Positions 43,645 to 52,092 of a DNA stretch of 64,000 bases are shown here, piece by piece. Position 1 is the first letter of the stretch. Each line of letters starts with the position of its first letter. Below the pieces are notes generated by a model, which saw only the letters and a list, made by a program, of their open reading frames with translations, had not been told where the DNA came from and did no database searches. The DNA is from Actinosynnema sp042752395 (GTDB taxonomy: Bacteria > Actinomycetota > Actinomycetes > Mycobacteriales > Pseudonocardiaceae): assembly GCF_042752395.1 (NCBI RefSeq), contig NZ_JBHYXZ010000016.1:1-64000 (forward strand), written 5' to 3'. Position numbers and translations under genes: made by a program.

Positions 43645-43765
43645 GGTCCACCCCCTGTGGCCCCCGGTGGAAACAGCGTCCACCGACTAGGAGGCAATCG
43701 TGTGCGCCGGGCCACACCCCGGCAAGGGTGCTTGAGCAAGCCTTAGGGTTCCGGCCGGTTTCAGG

Positions 43766-43793
43766 GGTCCTCCCGGCAGAGGTCGGGAGGACC
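43766..43793 (-). terminator. Hairpin downstream of msrB and the small ORF
   Basis: Arms GGTCCTCCCG (43766-43775) and CGGGAGGACC (43784-43793) with an 8-base loop. It lies after the last gene of the msrB transcript and before TIGR04222 gene C. Two direct GGACGTCAGGAGGA repeats lie next to it (43797-43830). Confidence 0.65.
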
Positions 43794-43820
43794 GTCGGAC
43801 GTCAGGAGGATCCGCGGACG

Positions 43821-43886
43821 TCAGGAGGACGAAGCGCCGTCCACGCCCCCGGAGCCCTCACCGTCGGTGCCCTTGAAGATGCGCAT
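43821..43886 (-). CDS. Possible 21-residue small protein downstream of msrB
   Basis: ATG 43886 has a very strong Shine-Dalgarno (GGGAGGG, four bases spacing) and opens a 21-codon frame, MRIFKGTDGEGSGGV then DGASSS, ending at TGA 43821. It lies 46 bases after msrB on the same strand. No family is recognised; the strong RBS is the only evidence. Conservation of the frame in related genomes would decide it. Confidence 0.42.
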   Translation of the reverse strand: MRIFKGTDGEGSGGVDGASSS

Positions 43887-43932
43887 GATCCCTCCCAGTG
43901 TCGATACGGCATCGTCGTTCGGCGTAGCGCCT

Positions 43933-44370
43933 TCAGTCTGCTGGACCGCGGGTGCTTTCGACCAGACGCAAGCTCACCGAGTTGATGCAATAGCGCTGAT
44001 CCGTCGGGGTGTCGTAACCCTCGCCCTCGAACACGTGCCCCAGATGGCTGTGGCACGTCGCGCACAGCACCTCCGTCCGGACCATCCCGTGGCTGCGGTC
44101 CTCGCGCAGGATCACCGCGTCACCGGCCAGGGGCGAGAAGAACGACGGCCAGCCGCAGTGCGAGTCGAACTTGGTCTCGCTGCGGAACAGCTCCGCGCCG
44201 CACGCGCGGCACGTGTAGAGGCCCTCGGTCTTGGTGTCCGTGTACTCGCCCGTCCAGGCGGGCTCGGTGCCCGCGTCGCGCAGCACCGCGTACTCCTTCG
44301 GGGTCAGCATCTCCCGCCACTCCGCCTCGGAGTGGACCACCTTCGGGGTGGCGCCGACGACAGGTTCCAT
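43933..44370 (-). CDS. msrB: Peptide-methionine (R)-S-oxide reductase
   Basis: 145 residues, complete MsrB. The four structural zinc Cys are in YTCRACGAELF and VLCATCHSHLG, and the catalytic residue is Cys in QRYCINSVSLRL; the conserved HCGWPSFFSP and SHGMVRTEV are present. It reduces methionine-R-sulfoxide in proteins using thioredoxin-type reductants in the cytoplasm. It is transcribed on the minus strand, upstream of the TIGR04222 cluster, and not directly coupled to it. Confidence 0.96.
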   Translation of the reverse strand: MEPVVGATPKVVHSEAEWREMLTPKEYAVLRDAGTEPAWTGEYTDTKTEGLYTCRACGAELFRSETKFDSHCGWPSFFSPLAGDAVILREDRSHGMVRTEVLCATCHSHLGHVFEGEGYDTPTDQRYCINSVSLRLVESTRGPAD

Positions 44371-44417
44371 GCCTCCACGGTAGACGACCCGGCGCGGGCC
44401 CGGAGGCGGGCGGAACC

Positions 44418-44732
44418 TCAGGAGAAGAAGACCCAGACGAGCGTGCCCAGGTAGTACCAGACGCTGATCAGCACACCCAGCAGGATCAGCCCCACCACGA
44501 CGACCGCGACCAGCCGGCGCAGCCCGCCCGCCCGGTTCGCCGAGTCCGCGAACTGCCCGACGCCCGCGACGGTGCCCTCGACGGTGAAGCTCGGCGGCTG
44601 CTGCTGCATCCGCCCCAGGTGCTCGGCGAACGCCCTGGTCTCGGGGTCGTCGGGGTCGAGCCCGATCAGCTCGTCCTCGATGCTGTTCCGCGGGCGCTCG
44701 TCCGGCGCGTCGGCGGCTCTGGCGCTGGCCAT
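44418..44732 (-). CDS. Small C-terminally anchored membrane protein
   Basis: 104 residues. A polar N-terminus (SIEDELIGLDPDDPETRAF) is followed by a single long hydrophobic segment at the C-terminus (LVAVVVVGLILLGVLISVWYYLG). The layout predicts a cytoplasmic N-domain held by one C-terminal helix. No family is recognised. It stands between asparaginase and msrB, all on the minus strand, 47 bases from msrB and 50 from asparaginase, so it may share their transcript. Confidence 0.72.
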   Translation of the reverse strand: MASARAADAPDERPRNSIEDELIGLDPDDPETRAFAEHLGRMQQQPPSFTVEGTVAGVGQFADSANRAGGLRRLVAVVVVGLILLGVLISVWYYLGTLVWVFFS

Positions 44733-44782
44733 GGGCCCCAGCGTATCGGGCGATTCAAGCCGCCGGCCGGGTCAACTCGGCC

Positions 44783-45727
44783 TCAGCTCACCAGGGCGGG
44801 TGACGGCCGGACCGCGCCCACCGGTCGGCCGTGGCCCAGGACGGGGACCGTGGCCAGCTCGTCCGGCGCGTCCACGCCCAGCTTGCGCAGCGCCGCCACC
44901 ACGACCACCGCCCTGGCCCGGCTGGAGCCGTCCGCGATCTTGCACGCCACGGCCTCGCCGGTGGGCAGGCCGATCGCGTAGACGCCTTCCGCGCCGTCCT
45001 TGGCCACCGCGCCCGGGATCGCGCGCATGAGCTTGGTGACGTCCCGGTCGGTGCCGCCGACCCACTCCGGGTGGCGGTTCATCGCCTCCGCGATCCGCCG
45101 CTCCGGGCCGTCCGCCGCGCCCGCCAGCGTGCCGAACGCCCTGGCCAGCCCGGCGAGGCTGATGCCGAACAGCGGTGCGCCGCAGCCGTCCACGCCCTCC
45201 GCGCCGATGCGCTCGCCGGCCAGCTCCTCCAGCGTCTCGCGGACGGCCCGCTGGAGCGGGTGGCCCGGGTCGAGGTAGTCGTGCGTCGACCAGCCGTTGA
45301 CGACGCAGGTCGCCAGCATGGCGGCGTGCTTGCCGGAGCAGTTCATGTACTGCGGGGCCTTGGCCCGGCCCGCCCGCAGGTGCGCCCGCAGCGCGTCCTC
45401 GCCGATCGGCAGGTCCGGGGTGCACTGCAACGCGGTCTCGTCCAGGCCGTGCGCGCGGAGGATGCGGTGCACGCCGTCGACGTGGAAGTCCTCGCCGGAA
45501 TGGCTCGCGCAGGCCAGGGCCAGCAGCTCGCCGTCGAGGTCGAGGCCGTGGCGCAGCATGGCCAGCGCCTGCACCGGCTTGTTGGACGAGCGCGGGTAGG
45601 TGGTGTCGTGCGGGCGGCCCACGGCGAGCACCTCGCGCCCGGTCCGGTCCAGGGCGATCACCGAGCCGTGGTGCACCGACTCCAGGAACGCGCCGCGCCA
45701 CACCTCGGCGACCAGTTCGTGTGCCAT
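44783..45727 (-). CDS. Asparaginase of the Asparaginase_II family
   Basis: 314 residues matching the Rhizobium-type asparaginase family, unrelated to the bacterial type I/II enzymes. Family stretches are VWRGAFLESVHHGSVIALD, YPRSSNKPVQALAML, ACASHSGEDFHVDGV, QYMNCSGKHAAMLATC and VDGCGAPLFGISLAGLARAF. It should hydrolyse L-asparagine to aspartate and ammonia in the cytoplasm. ATG 45727 has GGAGGG four bases upstream. Transcribed divergently from a GntR regulator with a perfect palindrome in the 72-base gap, so it is probably controlled by that regulator. Confidence 0.92.
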   Translation of the reverse strand: MAHELVAEVWRGAFLESVHHGSVIALDRTGREVLAVGRPHDTTYPRSSNKPVQALAMLRHGLDLDGELLALACASHSGEDFHVDGVHRILRAHGLDETALQCTPDLPIGEDALRAHLRAGRAKAPQYMNCSGKHAAMLATCVVNGWSTHDYLDPGHPLQRAVRETLEELAGERIGAEGVDGCGAPLFGISLAGLARAFGTLAGAADGPERRIAEAMNRHPEWVGGTDRDVTKLMRAIPGAVAKDGAEGVYAIGLPTGEAVACKIADGSSRARAVVVVAALRKLGVDAPDELATVPVLGHGRPVGAVRPSPALVS

Positions 45728-45750
45728 GCGTCCCTCCACCGTGCTCTGCC

Positions 45751-45764
45751 AACTGTCGACAGTT
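45751..45764. promoter_or_regulatory. Perfect palindromic operator between asparaginase and gntR genes
   Basis: AACTGTCGACAGTT is a perfect 14-bp palindrome in the middle of the divergent intergenic region, the normal position for the site of the adjacent GntR-family regulator. Confidence 0.75.
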
Positions 45765-45799
45765 AACATTGCGAGGACTTCTCGCGCTAGGAGACGTTC

Positions 45800-46444
45800 G
45801 TGACACCTCCCGTGCACTTGAGCTTGGCCGGTCAGGCCGTGGACGTGCTCCGCGAGCTGGTGCTGACCGGCGACATCCCGCCGGGCACGCGGGTCAACGA
45901 GGTGGAGCTGGCCCAGCGGCTGGGCATCTCGCGCGGTCCGCTGCGCGAGGCCATCCGGCACCTCGCCTCGGAGGGCCTGCTGGTGCTGGCCCCGCACCGG
46001 GGCGCGTCCGTGCCGACGGCCGACGCCGACGACGTGCGGGCCCTGTTCGAGCTGCGGACCGCGCTGGAGTGCGCGGCGGCGGAGCTGGCGGCGTCCCGGC
46101 GCACGGAGGCCGACGTGGTGCGGCTGCGCGCGGTGTGCGAGGAGTCGCGGCGGGCGTACTCGGCGGGCGAGCGCTTCCCGTACCGGCTCGACCTGGCGTT
46201 CCACCAGGCGTTGCTGGACGCGGCGCGCAGCCCCCGGATCGCCGAGCAGGTGCGGCTGGCGCAGCAGCGGGTGGTGCTGCTGCGCAGCGGGCTGCGGGAC
46301 GACCCGCCGCACCAGCACGCGTCGCTGGACGACCACGACGCCCTGGTCGCGGCCGTCGCCGCCGCCGACCCGACCCGCGCGGCCGACGTGATGCGCAAGC
46401 ACCTGGCCCGCGTGTGCGCCCAGATGCTCACCAGCCTCGGCTGA
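45800..46444 (+). CDS. GntR-family (FadR/FCD subfamily) transcriptional regulator
   Basis: 214 residues. The winged helix N-terminus has GDIPPGTRVNEVELAQRLGISRGPLREAIRHLASEGLL (in parts) and the C-terminal FCD domain holds metal-binding His in DLAFHQALLDAA, and in the LDDHDALVAAV segment. Such regulators respond to small organic acids or amino acid derivatives. GTG 45800 is preceded by TAGGAG. It probably represses the divergent asparaginase gene from the palindrome at 45751-45764. Confidence 0.92.
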   Translation: MTPPVHLSLAGQAVDVLRELVLTGDIPPGTRVNEVELAQRLGISRGPLREAIRHLASEGLLVLAPHRGASVPTADADDVRALFELRTALECAAAELAASRRTEADVVRLRAVCEESRRAYSAGERFPYRLDLAFHQALLDAARSPRIAEQVRLAQQRVVLLRSGLRDDPPHQHASLDDHDALVAAVAAADPTRAADVMRKHLARVCAQMLTSLG

Positions 46445-46505
46445 CCGCGCGCGGAGGTCGTGAGCCGAGGTCGCGGGCGGAGGTCGTGAGCGGAGGTCGT
46501 GAGCG

Positions 46506-46537
46506 GTCGCGACCGGTCACGGAGGGCCGGTCGCGAC
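46506..46537. terminator. Bidirectional hairpin between gntR and acyl-CoA dehydrogenase genes
   Basis: Arms GTCGCGACCGG (46506-46516) and CCGGTCGCGAC (46527-46537). It is preceded by three degenerate GGAGGTCGTGAGC repeats (46453-46503) in the gap between convergent genes. Confidence 0.72.
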
Positions 46538-46558
46538 GGCCCGCGTCACGACCCGCCG

Positions 46559-47728
46559 TCAGCCCAGCGACCCGGTGACCTTCGCGTGGCCCTTGAGCAG
46601 GTTGCGGGCGATGGTGCGGCGCTGGATCTCGTCCGTGCCCTCGTAGATCCGCAGCAGCCGCAGCTCCCGGTACCAGCGCTCGATGGGCAGCTCGCGCGTG
46701 TAGCCCATGCCGCCGTGGACCTGCAGCACCCGGTCCACGATCTCGTTCGCCTTGATGCCGCCGTACAGCTTCGCCATGCTCTGCGCCTGCCGCGAGTCCG
46801 CGCCCTGGTCGACCAGCCACGCGGCGTGCAGCACGAGCCAGCGCAACGCCTCGATCTCCACCGCCGAGTCCGCGATCATCCACTGGATGGCCTGGTACTC
46901 CGCGATCGGCCGGCCGAACGCGACCCGGTTGTTGGCCTGCTCGATCGCCATCTCCACGAGCCGCTCGCACGAGCCGATCGCCCGCGCGGGCAGCAGGTAG
47001 CGGCCCTGGCCGATCCACTGCATGGCCAGGTGGAAGCCCTTGCCGACCTCGCCGAGCACGTTCTCCTCGGGCACCCGCACGTTGTCGAACACCAGCGCCG
47101 CCGGACCCCACTGGCCCATGGTCTGGATCGGCTCGGACTTCCAGCCCATGTCCCGGTCGACCAGGAAGCACGTGACGCCGCCGTCCGCGCCCTTCTCCTT
47201 GTCCGTCACGGCGAACACCATCACGAAGTCCGCCTCGTTGCCCTGCGTGATGAACGTCTTCTCGCCGTTGATCACCCAGTCCTTGCCGTCCTTCACCGCG
47301 GACGTCCGGATCGCCTTGGCGTCCGACCCCGCGCCCGGCTCGGTGATCGCGAAGCAGGACACGCGCTCGCCGGAGATCGTGGGCAGCAGGTAGCGCTGCT
47401 TCTGCTCCTCGTTGGCGTGGAACAGGATGTTGTCGGCGTACCCGCCGAACCGGAACGGCACGAACGTGCGGCCCAGCTCCGCCTCCAGCAGCGCCGTCAT
47501 CACCGCGCCGAGCCCCATGCCGCCGTACTCCTGCGGCGTGAGCACGCCGAAGAACCCGGCCGCCTTCGCCTTGTCCTGCAACTCCTTCAGCTCGTCCCGG
47601 GTCAGGCCGGGTTGCCCGAGGCGCTCGCGGCGCAGCACCTCCGGCTCCAGCGGCGCCACCTCCCTGCGCACGAAGGTCCGCACCCAGTCGCGGATCTCCT
47701 TCTGCTCCTCGTCCAGCGCGAAGTCCAT
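46559..47728 (-). CDS. Acyl-CoA dehydrogenase, second gene of TetR-controlled pair
   Basis: 389 residues of the FAD-dependent acyl-CoA dehydrogenase family. FAD/substrate motifs are CFAITEPGAGSDA, WVINGEKTFITQGNEADF and VLQVHGGMGYTRELPIERWYRE (in parts); the catalytic Glu region is LLRIYEGTDEIQRRTIARNLL. It should introduce a 2,3 double bond into an acyl-CoA, passing electrons to ETF. It follows the first dehydrogenase by 23 bases and is probably co-transcribed. ATG 47728. Confidence 0.95.
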   Translation of the reverse strand: MDFALDEEQKEIRDWVRTFVRREVAPLEPEVLRRERLGQPGLTRDELKELQDKAKAAGFFGVLTPQEYGGMGLGAVMTALLEAELGRTFVPFRFGGYADNILFHANEEQKQRYLLPTISGERVSCFAITEPGAGSDAKAIRTSAVKDGKDWVINGEKTFITQGNEADFVMVFAVTDKEKGADGGVTCFLVDRDMGWKSEPIQTMGQWGPAALVFDNVRVPEENVLGEVGKGFHLAMQWIGQGRYLLPARAIGSCERLVEMAIEQANNRVAFGRPIAEYQAIQWMIADSAVEIEALRWLVLHAAWLVDQGADSRQAQSMAKLYGGIKANEIVDRVLQVHGGMGYTRELPIERWYRELRLLRIYEGTDEIQRRTIARNLLKGHAKVTGSLG

Positions 47729-47751
47729 GCCGTCCGTCCTCCCTCTACCCT

Positions 47752-48903
47752 CTACGCGAACGCGTTGACGCCGGTCAGCGCCCGGCCGATGAGCAACTTC
47801 TGGATCTGGCTGGTGCCCTCGTAGAGGGTCGTGACGCGGGTGTCGCGCAGGTACTTGCCGACGGGGTACTCGTCGACGTAGCCGTACCCGCCGAAGACCT
47901 GGATGGCGTTGTTGGCCACGCGCACGGCCGCCTCGCTGGCGTACAGCTTGGCCATGGACGCCTCCGTGCCGAACGGCTCGCCCCGGTCGGCGAGGTCCGC
48001 GCACCGCCACGTCAGCAGGCGGGCCGCGTCGGTCTCCACCGCCATGTCCGCCAGCAGCTCCTGCACGAGCTGGAACCCGGCGATGGGCCGGCCGAACTGC
48101 TGCCGCTGCTTCGCGTACCCGACCGCGGCCTCCAGCGCGCCGCGGGCCGCGCCGACGCACCCGGCGGCCACCGACATCCGGCCGCGGTCCAGGGCCTGCA
48201 TGGCCAGCCTGAAGCCCGCGCCCTCCTCGCCGAGGCGGCACGCGTCGGGCACCCTCACGCCGTCGAGCGCCAGCTCGGCCGTGGCCTGGCCGCGCATGCC
48301 GAGCTTGCCGCGGATCTCGGTGGCGGTGAAGCCGGGCAGGTCGGTCGGCACCAGGAACGCGGTGATCCCCTTGGGCCCGGGACCGCCGGTCCGGGCGAAG
48401 ACCAACGCCACGTCGGCCCACGTCCCGTTGGTGATGAACACCTTGCGGCCGGTGATCAGCCAGTCGCCGCCGTCCCGGACGGCCCGGGTCGCGAGCGACG
48501 CGGCGTCGGAGCCCGTGCCGGGTTCGGTGAGGCCGAAGCAGCCCAGCTCGCGGCCCGCGCACAAGCCGGGCAGCCAGCGCCGCTTCTGCTCCTCCGTGCC
48601 GTGCTTGGCGATGGTCTTGCCGACCAGGCCGAGCGAGACCGAGACGATGCCGCGCACGGCCGAGTCGCCCCGCGCGATCTCCTCCAGCACGAGGCAGTAG
48701 GCCAGGTGGTCGCCGCCGGAGCCGCCGTGCTCCTCGGCGACGCCCAGGCCGAGGAAGCCCACCTCGCCCAGGGCGGGCACCAGGTCGCGGTCGATCGCCT
48801 CGTCCCGGTCCCAGCGCGCGGCGTGCGGGACGATGCGCTCCTCGGTGAACCGGTGTGCCAGCTCCTTGAGCTGCCGGTGTTCGTCGGAGATGCGCAGATC
48901 CAC
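47752..48903 (-). CDS. Acyl-CoA dehydrogenase, first gene of TetR-controlled pair
   Basis: 383 residues. Motifs are CFGLTEPGTGSDAASLA, WLITGRKVFITNGTWAD, AIQVFGGYGYVDEYPV and TTLYEGTSQIQKLLIGRAL. Together with the downstream dehydrogenase it probably acts in a branched-chain or other short acyl-CoA degradation route; the exact chain is not readable. GTG 48903 has AGGAGGG upstream. A palindrome pair lies between it and the divergent TetR gene. Confidence 0.95.
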   Translation of the reverse strand: MDLRISDEHRQLKELAHRFTEERIVPHAARWDRDEAIDRDLVPALGEVGFLGLGVAEEHGGSGGDHLAYCLVLEEIARGDSAVRGIVSVSLGLVGKTIAKHGTEEQKRRWLPGLCAGRELGCFGLTEPGTGSDAASLATRAVRDGGDWLITGRKVFITNGTWADVALVFARTGGPGPKGITAFLVPTDLPGFTATEIRGKLGMRGQATAELALDGVRVPDACRLGEEGAGFRLAMQALDRGRMSVAAGCVGAARGALEAAVGYAKQRQQFGRPIAGFQLVQELLADMAVETDAARLLTWRCADLADRGEPFGTEASMAKLYASEAAVRVANNAIQVFGGYGYVDEYPVGKYLRDTRVTTLYEGTSQIQKLLIGRALTGVNAFA

Positions 48904-48914
48904 CGGGGTGCCCT

Positions 48915-48946
48915 CCTAACCGAACGGTGTTAGGTTATCTAACCTA
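48915..48946. promoter_or_regulatory. Paired operator for the TetR regulator
   Basis: CCTAAC (48915-48920) with GTTAGG (48929-48934) and the overlapping palindrome TAGGTTATCTAACCTA (48931-48946). It lies between the divergent acyl-CoA dehydrogenase and TetR genes and probably overlaps one or both promoters. Confidence 0.75.
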
Positions 48947-48980
48947 GGCGCGGAATCGACCACAGGCAAGGGGAGCCGAC

Positions 48981-49595
48981 ATGCCGAGGAGCCCGATCCT
49001 GAGTGCCTCGCGCATCCGGACCGCCGCACTGCACATCATCGACCGCGACGGCCTGGACGGCCTGTCGATGCGCAAACTCGCCGCTGAGCTGGGCGTTCAG
49101 GCGGCCTCGCTGTACGGGCACGTGAGCACCAAGGACGACCTGCTGCACGAGGTGGCGGCGGAGATCCTGGAACGCGTCGACGTGTCCGGGTTCGAGGGCG
49201 GCGACTGGCGGCACGGCCTGCGCAGCTGCGCCCGCTCCTACCGGGCGGCCCTGGCCGCCCACCCCAACATCGTGCCGTTCCTGGCGTACGGGCCGGCGCA
49301 CCGCGAGGCGTCGCTGCGCCGGCTCGACGTCGTGCACGGCGGGCTCGTCGCGTCCGGCTGGACGCGACGCGAGGCGACGATGATCGCCGCGTCGCTGATG
49401 TACCTGGTGTTCGGCGCGGCGCTGAGCTCGTTCTCCAGCGGGTTCACCGAGGACCAGTCGTTCTACCGGGACCGCTACCCGAACCTGGACAAGGCCCACC
49501 TGCTGCCTTCCGTGGCCCGCGAGCTGGACCACGACAGCTTCGAGCTGGCCCTGGACGCGTTCGTCACCGGGCTGGGGGCGCGAGCGCGCGGCTGA
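48981..49595 (+). CDS. TetR-family transcriptional regulator
   Basis: 204 residues. N-terminal helix-turn-helix (ASRIRTAALHIIDRDGLDGLSMRKLAAELGVQAASLYGHVSTKDDLLHEV, in parts) and a helical ligand-binding domain resembling TetR_C-type. It should bind the palindromes at 48915-48946 and control the divergent acyl-CoA dehydrogenase pair and itself, released by an acyl-CoA or similar ligand (inference). Its last 32 bases overlap the convergent EspG-like gene. Confidence 0.92.
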   Translation: MPRSPILSASRIRTAALHIIDRDGLDGLSMRKLAAELGVQAASLYGHVSTKDDLLHEVAAEILERVDVSGFEGGDWRHGLRSCARSYRAALAAHPNIVPFLAYGPAHREASLRRLDVVHGGLVASGWTRREATMIAASLMYLVFGAALSSFSSGFTEDQSFYRDRYPNLDKAHLLPSVARELDHDSFELALDAFVTGLGARARG

Positions 49596-50277
49596 GCCGG
49601 GAGGCCAGGTCGGCGGCGTCCGCGGGCGCGACGGTGATCCAGTCGGAGCCCGTCGTCGCGTACCGCCCGCGCGGCGTGTCGATCCAGGTGATCGGCTGCT
49701 CGGAGCCGTCCACGGCGAAGTGCCCGGTGCCCGTCACGGGACCCGCCAGCATCTCCCGCACGGCCCGGACGTCCGGGTTGCCGGTCCGCCGGACGGCCCG
49801 CGTGAAGCCCTGCGGCTCGTCGTCGGGCGCGAGGTCCTTCGCCGCCACCGTCACGGGCCTGCCCGGTCCGGCCCGCAGGGGCGGCACGACCCCGACCGCC
49901 CCCTCCACGGGGCCGGGCACCACGTCCAGCAGCACGAACCCGTCCTCCTGCACGGCCCGGACCGCATAGGCGCCGCGCGCCACCACGACGGCCCGCAGCA
50001 TGGAGTCGGCGTGGACGTCCGGCATGCCCAGCACGGTGATCCGGGTGGCCGGGCGGTGCAGCAGGCGCAGGGCGTCCTCGAGATCGGCCTCGGGCCGGCC
50101 GCGCCGGGCGAGCCCCCGGCGGTCCAACTCGGCGTACACGTCCTGCCGCACCCTCCGCCGCTCGTCGAAGGTCGAGCCGGGGGAGGGCAGGTCGAAGGGG
50201 TAGGGGACGGGGCCCGCGTCGAGGTCGTCCCAGAGGATGTCGAAGGCGGGCAGGGGGAGTGCGGCGACCCGTCTCAT
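49564..50277 (-). CDS. EspG-family ESX secretion-associated protein
   Basis: 237 residues. The N-terminal signature ALPLPAFDILWDDLDAGPVPYPF is followed by GSTFDERRRVRQDVYAEL and a mixed alpha/beta body. In mycobacteria EspG binds PE/PPE-type substrates in the cytoplasm and keeps them competent for type VII export. ATG 50277 overlaps the stop of the WXG/PPE-like gene (ATGA), consistent with a chaperone made together with its client. It is the last gene of the four-gene operon and overlaps the convergent tetR gene by 32 bases. Confidence 0.85.
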   Translation of the reverse strand: MRRVAALPLPAFDILWDDLDAGPVPYPFDLPSPGSTFDERRRVRQDVYAELDRRGLARRGRPEADLEDALRLLHRPATRITVLGMPDVHADSMLRAVVVARGAYAVRAVQEDGFVLLDVVPGPVEGAVGVVPPLRAGPGRPVTVAAKDLAPDDEPQGFTRAVRRTGNPDVRAVREMLAGPVTGTGHFAVDGSEQPITWIDTPRGRYATTGSDWITVAPADAADLASRLSRALAPPAR

Positions 50278-51503
50278 TCGCCGATGGTCTCCGGCGCGAC
50301 CATGCGCGTGTCGTCGAAGTACTCGTCGGTGGGGATGAGGTACTTCGTCTGGTGCTCCTGGTCCTCCGCACCGGCCGTGCCGGCGGGCGCCGCCGCCCCG
50401 ACGGGCGCCATCCCGGGCGCCACCCGCCCCTGACCGCCCGAGGACCCGAACGCCCCGCTCCCGGCGGGCCCGAACCCACCCGCCCGCTGCGCGCCTCCCG
50501 GCACTCCCGGCCCACCCGGCGCACCTGCGCCACCGCCTCCCGCTGCCGGGAAACCACCGGGCATACCCGGCCGACCACCCCTGCCTCCACCGACGGGCGA
50601 CCCACCACCGGGTGGCGTGACACCGCGCGGCGGGACGACCGGGCCGGTCGCGGGCCTGCGTCCGGGCGGCATCATCGCGGGCGGCAATCCCGGCGGCGTG
50701 ACCGGCTGCTGGTGGTAGCCGGGAGTCGGCGGCGTCAACGGCGGTGGCGTGGTGGACGGGGTGGTCCACGAGGCCCGCGTCGTGCCATCGCTACCGCCAA
50801 CCACCGTGGGCCCGGGAACCTGCGTCGTCGCGGCCACGGCGGTACCGGTGCCACCGACGTTCCCGATCCGCTCGTTCGAGTCCACCGACCCGGTGGACAC
50901 GGACGAGGGCTTCGGGTCCACGTCGACCGTGTTGTGCTCCTGCGTGACCTTGGGAGGCTCGGCGAGCGCGGGCATGCCGAGCGTTGCCGAGTACAGCGCG
51001 TTGTCCCTGGCGTACATGACGTTGACGGCTTCGGCGTGCGCCGCGTCCGCCCTCGCTTTTTGCGCCACGTAGAGAAGTGGCGCGGTCATCTGCTTGATGA
51101 TGTCGCCGCTGTTGGCCATGGAGGAGTAAATTTCGTCCGGAGTCGGCTCCACCAGTGGGGGCATCCGTCGTGCGGCTTCGCTGACGATTTCCGTCTGTGT
51201 GGAGATTATTTCGCCGGTGCGCGTGAACTGGACACCCGCCGCGTCGCTGAACTTCCCCAGGTCGAGGAGGGCGTTCCGTGCGGCCTCGGCTGCGGAGCCC
51301 TTCCACCCGTCGCGTGACATGGTGATGATGCCGGATATGTCCACCGCCAGTTCGGAGAGGGCCTCCCCGAGGTTCTTCCACCTGGCAGCGCCTTCGCGCG
51401 AGAGTTCCAGGTCCAGCTTGTTCGTGACCGTTTCGATGAGTTCCCTGTGGGATGTCCCCTCATAGCGGCCGTCGGGACTGGGCAGCTCGGGCCTCGACTT
51501 CAT
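50274..51503 (-). CDS. WXG/PPE-like ESX-associated protein with Pro/Gly-rich tail
   Basis: 409 residues. The helical N-terminal domain (about 1-200) holds a W-x-G turn in SRDGWKGSAAEAARNAL (about residue 66). A long low-complexity region rich in Pro and Gly (about 240-365) leads to an acidic tail, AEDQEHQTKYL, then MVAPETIGE. This overall build is shared by actinobacterial PPE-like substrates or surface structures of ESX systems. ATG 51503 has GGGAGG before it. It is coupled to EspG. The same tail pattern is found in the remnant at 9044-9253. Confidence 0.82.
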   Translation of the reverse strand: MKSRPELPSPDGRYEGTSHRELIETVTNKLDLELSREGAARWKNLGEALSELAVDISGIITMSRDGWKGSAAEAARNALLDLGKFSDAAGVQFTRTGEIISTQTEIVSEAARRMPPLVEPTPDEIYSSMANSGDIIKQMTAPLLYVAQKARADAAHAEAVNVMYARDNALYSATLGMPALAEPPKVTQEHNTVDVDPKPSSVSTGSVDSNERIGNVGGTGTAVAATTQVPGPTVVGGSDGTTRASWTTPSTTPPPLTPPTPGYHQQPVTPPGLPPAMMPPGRRPATGPVVPPRGVTPPGGGSPVGGGRGGRPGMPGGFPAAGGGGAGAPGGPGVPGGAQRAGGFGPAGSGAFGSSGGQGRVAPGMAPVGAAAPAGTAGAEDQEHQTKYLIPTDEYFDDTRMVAPETIGE

Positions 51504-51522
51504 CGGTGTGTCCTCCCGTGAT

Positions 51523-52092
51523 TCAGGGAAGCTTGGGGGCGATCAGTTCTGCGGCCTTGGTGGCCCGCTCGCATGCCGCCGAAGTGTCGGTGGAGGTGGC
51601 TTTGACGGTGCCGATCACCTGGACGCTCGATGTCGCCGAAGTGGAGATCACCACGTAACAGACGTATTTCGCGTTCGCCGGCGCTTCGACCCGGATCGCG
51701 TCGTATTCCCCGATCTTGGTGGTCGCGGTGTGCTCCCCGTCGAGGTTCAGGTCGTCGGCTCCGTCGTCGGGGTGGATGCCCGCGCTCGCCGCGCCGTCAC
51801 CGGTGCCGTACCAGTTGCACGTCTTGATGCCCCCCACGGAGTCTTCTTTGCCGGGGTGGCGAAGCCCGAGCCGGCCGACGTCGTCGGAGGTCAGGAGGTC
51901 GCACGGTGCCAGATCGGTCAATGCGCTGGCTTCCCGGACCGAGGAGGAGATCGTCGGCGCGGACGGGGATGCCGGGCGGTCCACGTCCACGGGCTTCGGG
52001 GTGCCCGCGGTGTCGCTTCCGGCGCAGCCGGTCGCCAGCAATGCCAAGCCGATGGCGCACGCGGTGGCGAGGCGTGTGGTTGCACGGTTCAT
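51523..52092 (-). CDS. DUF3558 lipoprotein in ESX accessory operon
   Basis: 189 residues. Signal peptide with lipobox ALLATGC, so the protein is anchored on the outer face of the membrane. The mature domain has the DUF3558 pattern: PCDLLTSDDVGRLGL, KTCNWYGTG, and CYVVISTS with a C-terminal ACERATKAAELI; four Cys likely make two disulfides. DUF3558 lipoproteins are often beside ESX genes in Pseudonocardiales. ATG 52092 overlaps the upstream stop by one base (TGATG); the GTG just upstream is less likely. Confidence 0.88.
   Translation of the reverse strand: MNRATTRLATACAIGLALLATGCAGSDTAGTPKPVDVDRPASPSAPTISSSVREASALTDLAPCDLLTSDDVGRLGLRHPGKEDSVGGIKTCNWYGTGDGAASAGIHPDDGADDLNLDGEHTATTKIGEYDAIRVEAPANAKYVCYVVISTSATSSVQVIGTVKATSTDTSAACERATKAAELIAPKLP

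Noticed and set aside
43700..43735. 11-codon plus-strand frame after AGGAGG (MCAGPHPGKGA) as a leader peptide
   Set aside because: No plus-strand gene follows that it could attenuate; chance RBS-like purines are frequent.
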